Assembly (NCBI GenBank): GCA_023409435.1
Contig: JAEYHP010000180.1
Coordinates: 1 to 13,683, forward strand
Length of the DNA: 13,683 nucleotides
Source of the DNA: Bacillota bacterium
GTDB taxonomy: Bacteria; Bacillota; Clostridia; Christensenellales; CAG-138
Direction: 5' to 3'
Part shown: positions 12,800 to 13,683 of the stretch, in pieces
Position numbering within the stretch: the first letter of the stretch is position 1
Layout of the letters: each line of letters starts with the position of its first letter
Position numbers and translations under genes: made by a program
Notes under the pieces: model-generated
Databases searched by the model: none
Told to the model about the DNA's origin: nothing
Seen by the model: only the letters and a program-made list of their open reading frames with translations

Positions 12800-13683
12800 A
12801 TGAAAGTATTAGTCACGCCAACCTCCTTCAAAAAAGCGGAGAATGCCGCAGCGCGGGCCGTGCTGGAGGCGTTTGCGGATGAAATTATTTACAACGAGAC
12901 GGGCGTCCCCCTGCAGGGGGACGCGCTTCTCACGCTGCTGGACGGCGCGGATGGCTACATTGCAGGTCTTGATTACATCACCGAGGCCGTGGTGGAACAT
13001 ATGCCCGAAAGCGTCAAATGCATCTCCCGCTACGGCATTGGGTATGACCGGGTGGATGTAAAGGCCTGCTCCAAAAAGGGAGTCAAGGTCACCAACACGC
13101 CGGGCGCGAACGCCACCGCCGTATGCGAGCTGGCCTTCGGATTGATGCTGTGCGCGGCGCGCGATATCCCCCGCCTGCACCGCGCCGTGGAAGCGGGCGA
13201 CTGGCCGCGCAGCACGGGCTGCGAACTGGCCGGAAAAACGCTGGGCATTGTGGGCCTGGGCGCAATCGGCAAAAAGCTTGCCTTGCGTGCGCTGGCATTT
13301 GAAATGAATGTTGCGGCCTACGACCCTTACTTTGACGAGGCGTTCGCTTCGGCGCACGGCATTAAAAAGCTGGAGTTAGCCGAACTGCTCAACAGTTCCG
13401 ACGTCATATCGCTGCATGTGCCGCTCACCGACGCGACTCGCCACATCATAAACGCGGAACGCATCGCCTCCATGAAGAAGGGCGCCATCATTATCAACAC
13501 CGCGCGCGGCGGCCTGATTGACGAGGCGGCCTGCGCCGAAGCGCTCGTGGCGGGCAAGCTTGGCGGCCTGGGCCTTGACGCATTCGAGCAAGAGCCGCTT
13601 TTAGAGTCTCCGTTGAAAGGCCTTCCCAATGTGATATTCACCCCGCACACCGGTGCGCATACCGCAGAAGCCGTTTCCAACAT
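12800..13683 (+). CDS. D-2-hydroxyacid dehydrogenase, phosphoglycerate dehydrogenase-like (partial, 3' end cut)
   Basis: The first 294 codons are present and the gene runs off the right edge; a typical single-domain enzyme is about 310-330 aa, so little is missing unless a C-terminal ACT domain follows. NAD-binding motif GIVGLGAIGKKL (149-160), with D175 in AYDPY favouring NAD. The catalytic triad of the family is complete: R236 (NTARGGLID), E265 (DAFEQEP) and H283 (FTPHTGAHT). SRYGIGYDRVDV (76-87) is the usual substrate-domain motif. It starts 4 nt after the preceding stop, with GGAAG as ribosome binding site inside the end of the previous gene, so translation is probably coupled. SerA-type, glyoxylate/hydroxypyruvate-type and sugar-acid-specific roles cannot be separated; the catabolic context favours oxidation or reduction of a short sugar-derived hydroxyacid. 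Confidence 0.9.
   Translation, partial: MKVLVTPTSFKKAENAAARAVLEAFADEIIYNETGVPLQGDALLTLLDGADGYIAGLDYITEAVVEHMPESVKCISRYGIGYDRVDVKACSKKGVKVTNTPGANATAVCELAFGLMLCAARDIPRLHRAVEAGDWPRSTGCELAGKTLGIVGLGAIGKKLALRALAFEMNVAAYDPYFDEAFASAHGIKKLELAELLNSSDVISLHVPLTDATRHIINAERIASMKKGAIIINTARGGLIDEAACAEALVAGKLGGLGLDAFEQEPLLESPLKGLPNVIFTPHTGAHTAEAVSN

Overview
The window looks like a chromosomal sugar-catabolism locus from a GC-rich member of the Bacillota, probably an anaerobic, gut-type Clostridia. This taxonomic guess rests on strong Shine-Dalgarno sequences (AAGGAGG type), AT-rich intergenic regions with sigma-A-like -35/-10 boxes inside GC-rich coding DNA, and the gene content. No rRNA or other marker gene is present to confirm it. 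No mobile element, CRISPR array, tRNA or rRNA was found, and no transporter is encoded in the window.

Layout. Positions 1-3074 are on the minus strand. They hold the 5' part of an Old Yellow Enzyme-type flavin oxidoreductase (cut by the window edge) and a 740-aa transcription regulator that fuses a complete LacI-family protein to a complete ABC-type sugar-binding (SBP) domain. A 231-bp divergent promoter region follows. Positions 3306-5527 (plus) are a two-gene unit, a DeoC-family aldolase and an FGGY sugar kinase, closed by a clear intrinsic terminator. Positions 5698-8056 (plus) hold a second FGGY kinase and a DeoR-family repressor. From 8140 to the right edge, six tightly spaced plus-strand genes form one probable operon: Gfo/Idh/MocA dehydrogenase, zinc-dependent medium-chain dehydrogenase, phosphotriesterase-family hydrolase (probable sugar-lactonase), shikimate-dehydrogenase-like enzyme, cupin-type glucose-6-phosphate isomerase, and a D-2-hydroxyacid dehydrogenase (partial).

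How the parts may fit (inference). The kinases, isomerase and aldolase would channel a sugar or polyol to triose phosphates. The dehydrogenases plus lactonase suggest an oxidative branch (sugar to lactone to sugar acid, or oxidation of a polyol or cyclitol). The substrate cannot be read from sequence. Two regulatory circuits are suggested by repeated non-coding motifs. AACGTRTCA occurs at three promoter-overlapping sites flanking the LacI-SBP gene. ATCGATAAYAAA occurs at the promoters before and after the kinase-deoR unit, where it probably belongs to the DeoR-type regulator.

The most unusual item is the LacI-SBP fusion: a predicted cytoplasmic regulator carrying a second ligand-binding module of the kind normally found outside the membrane.
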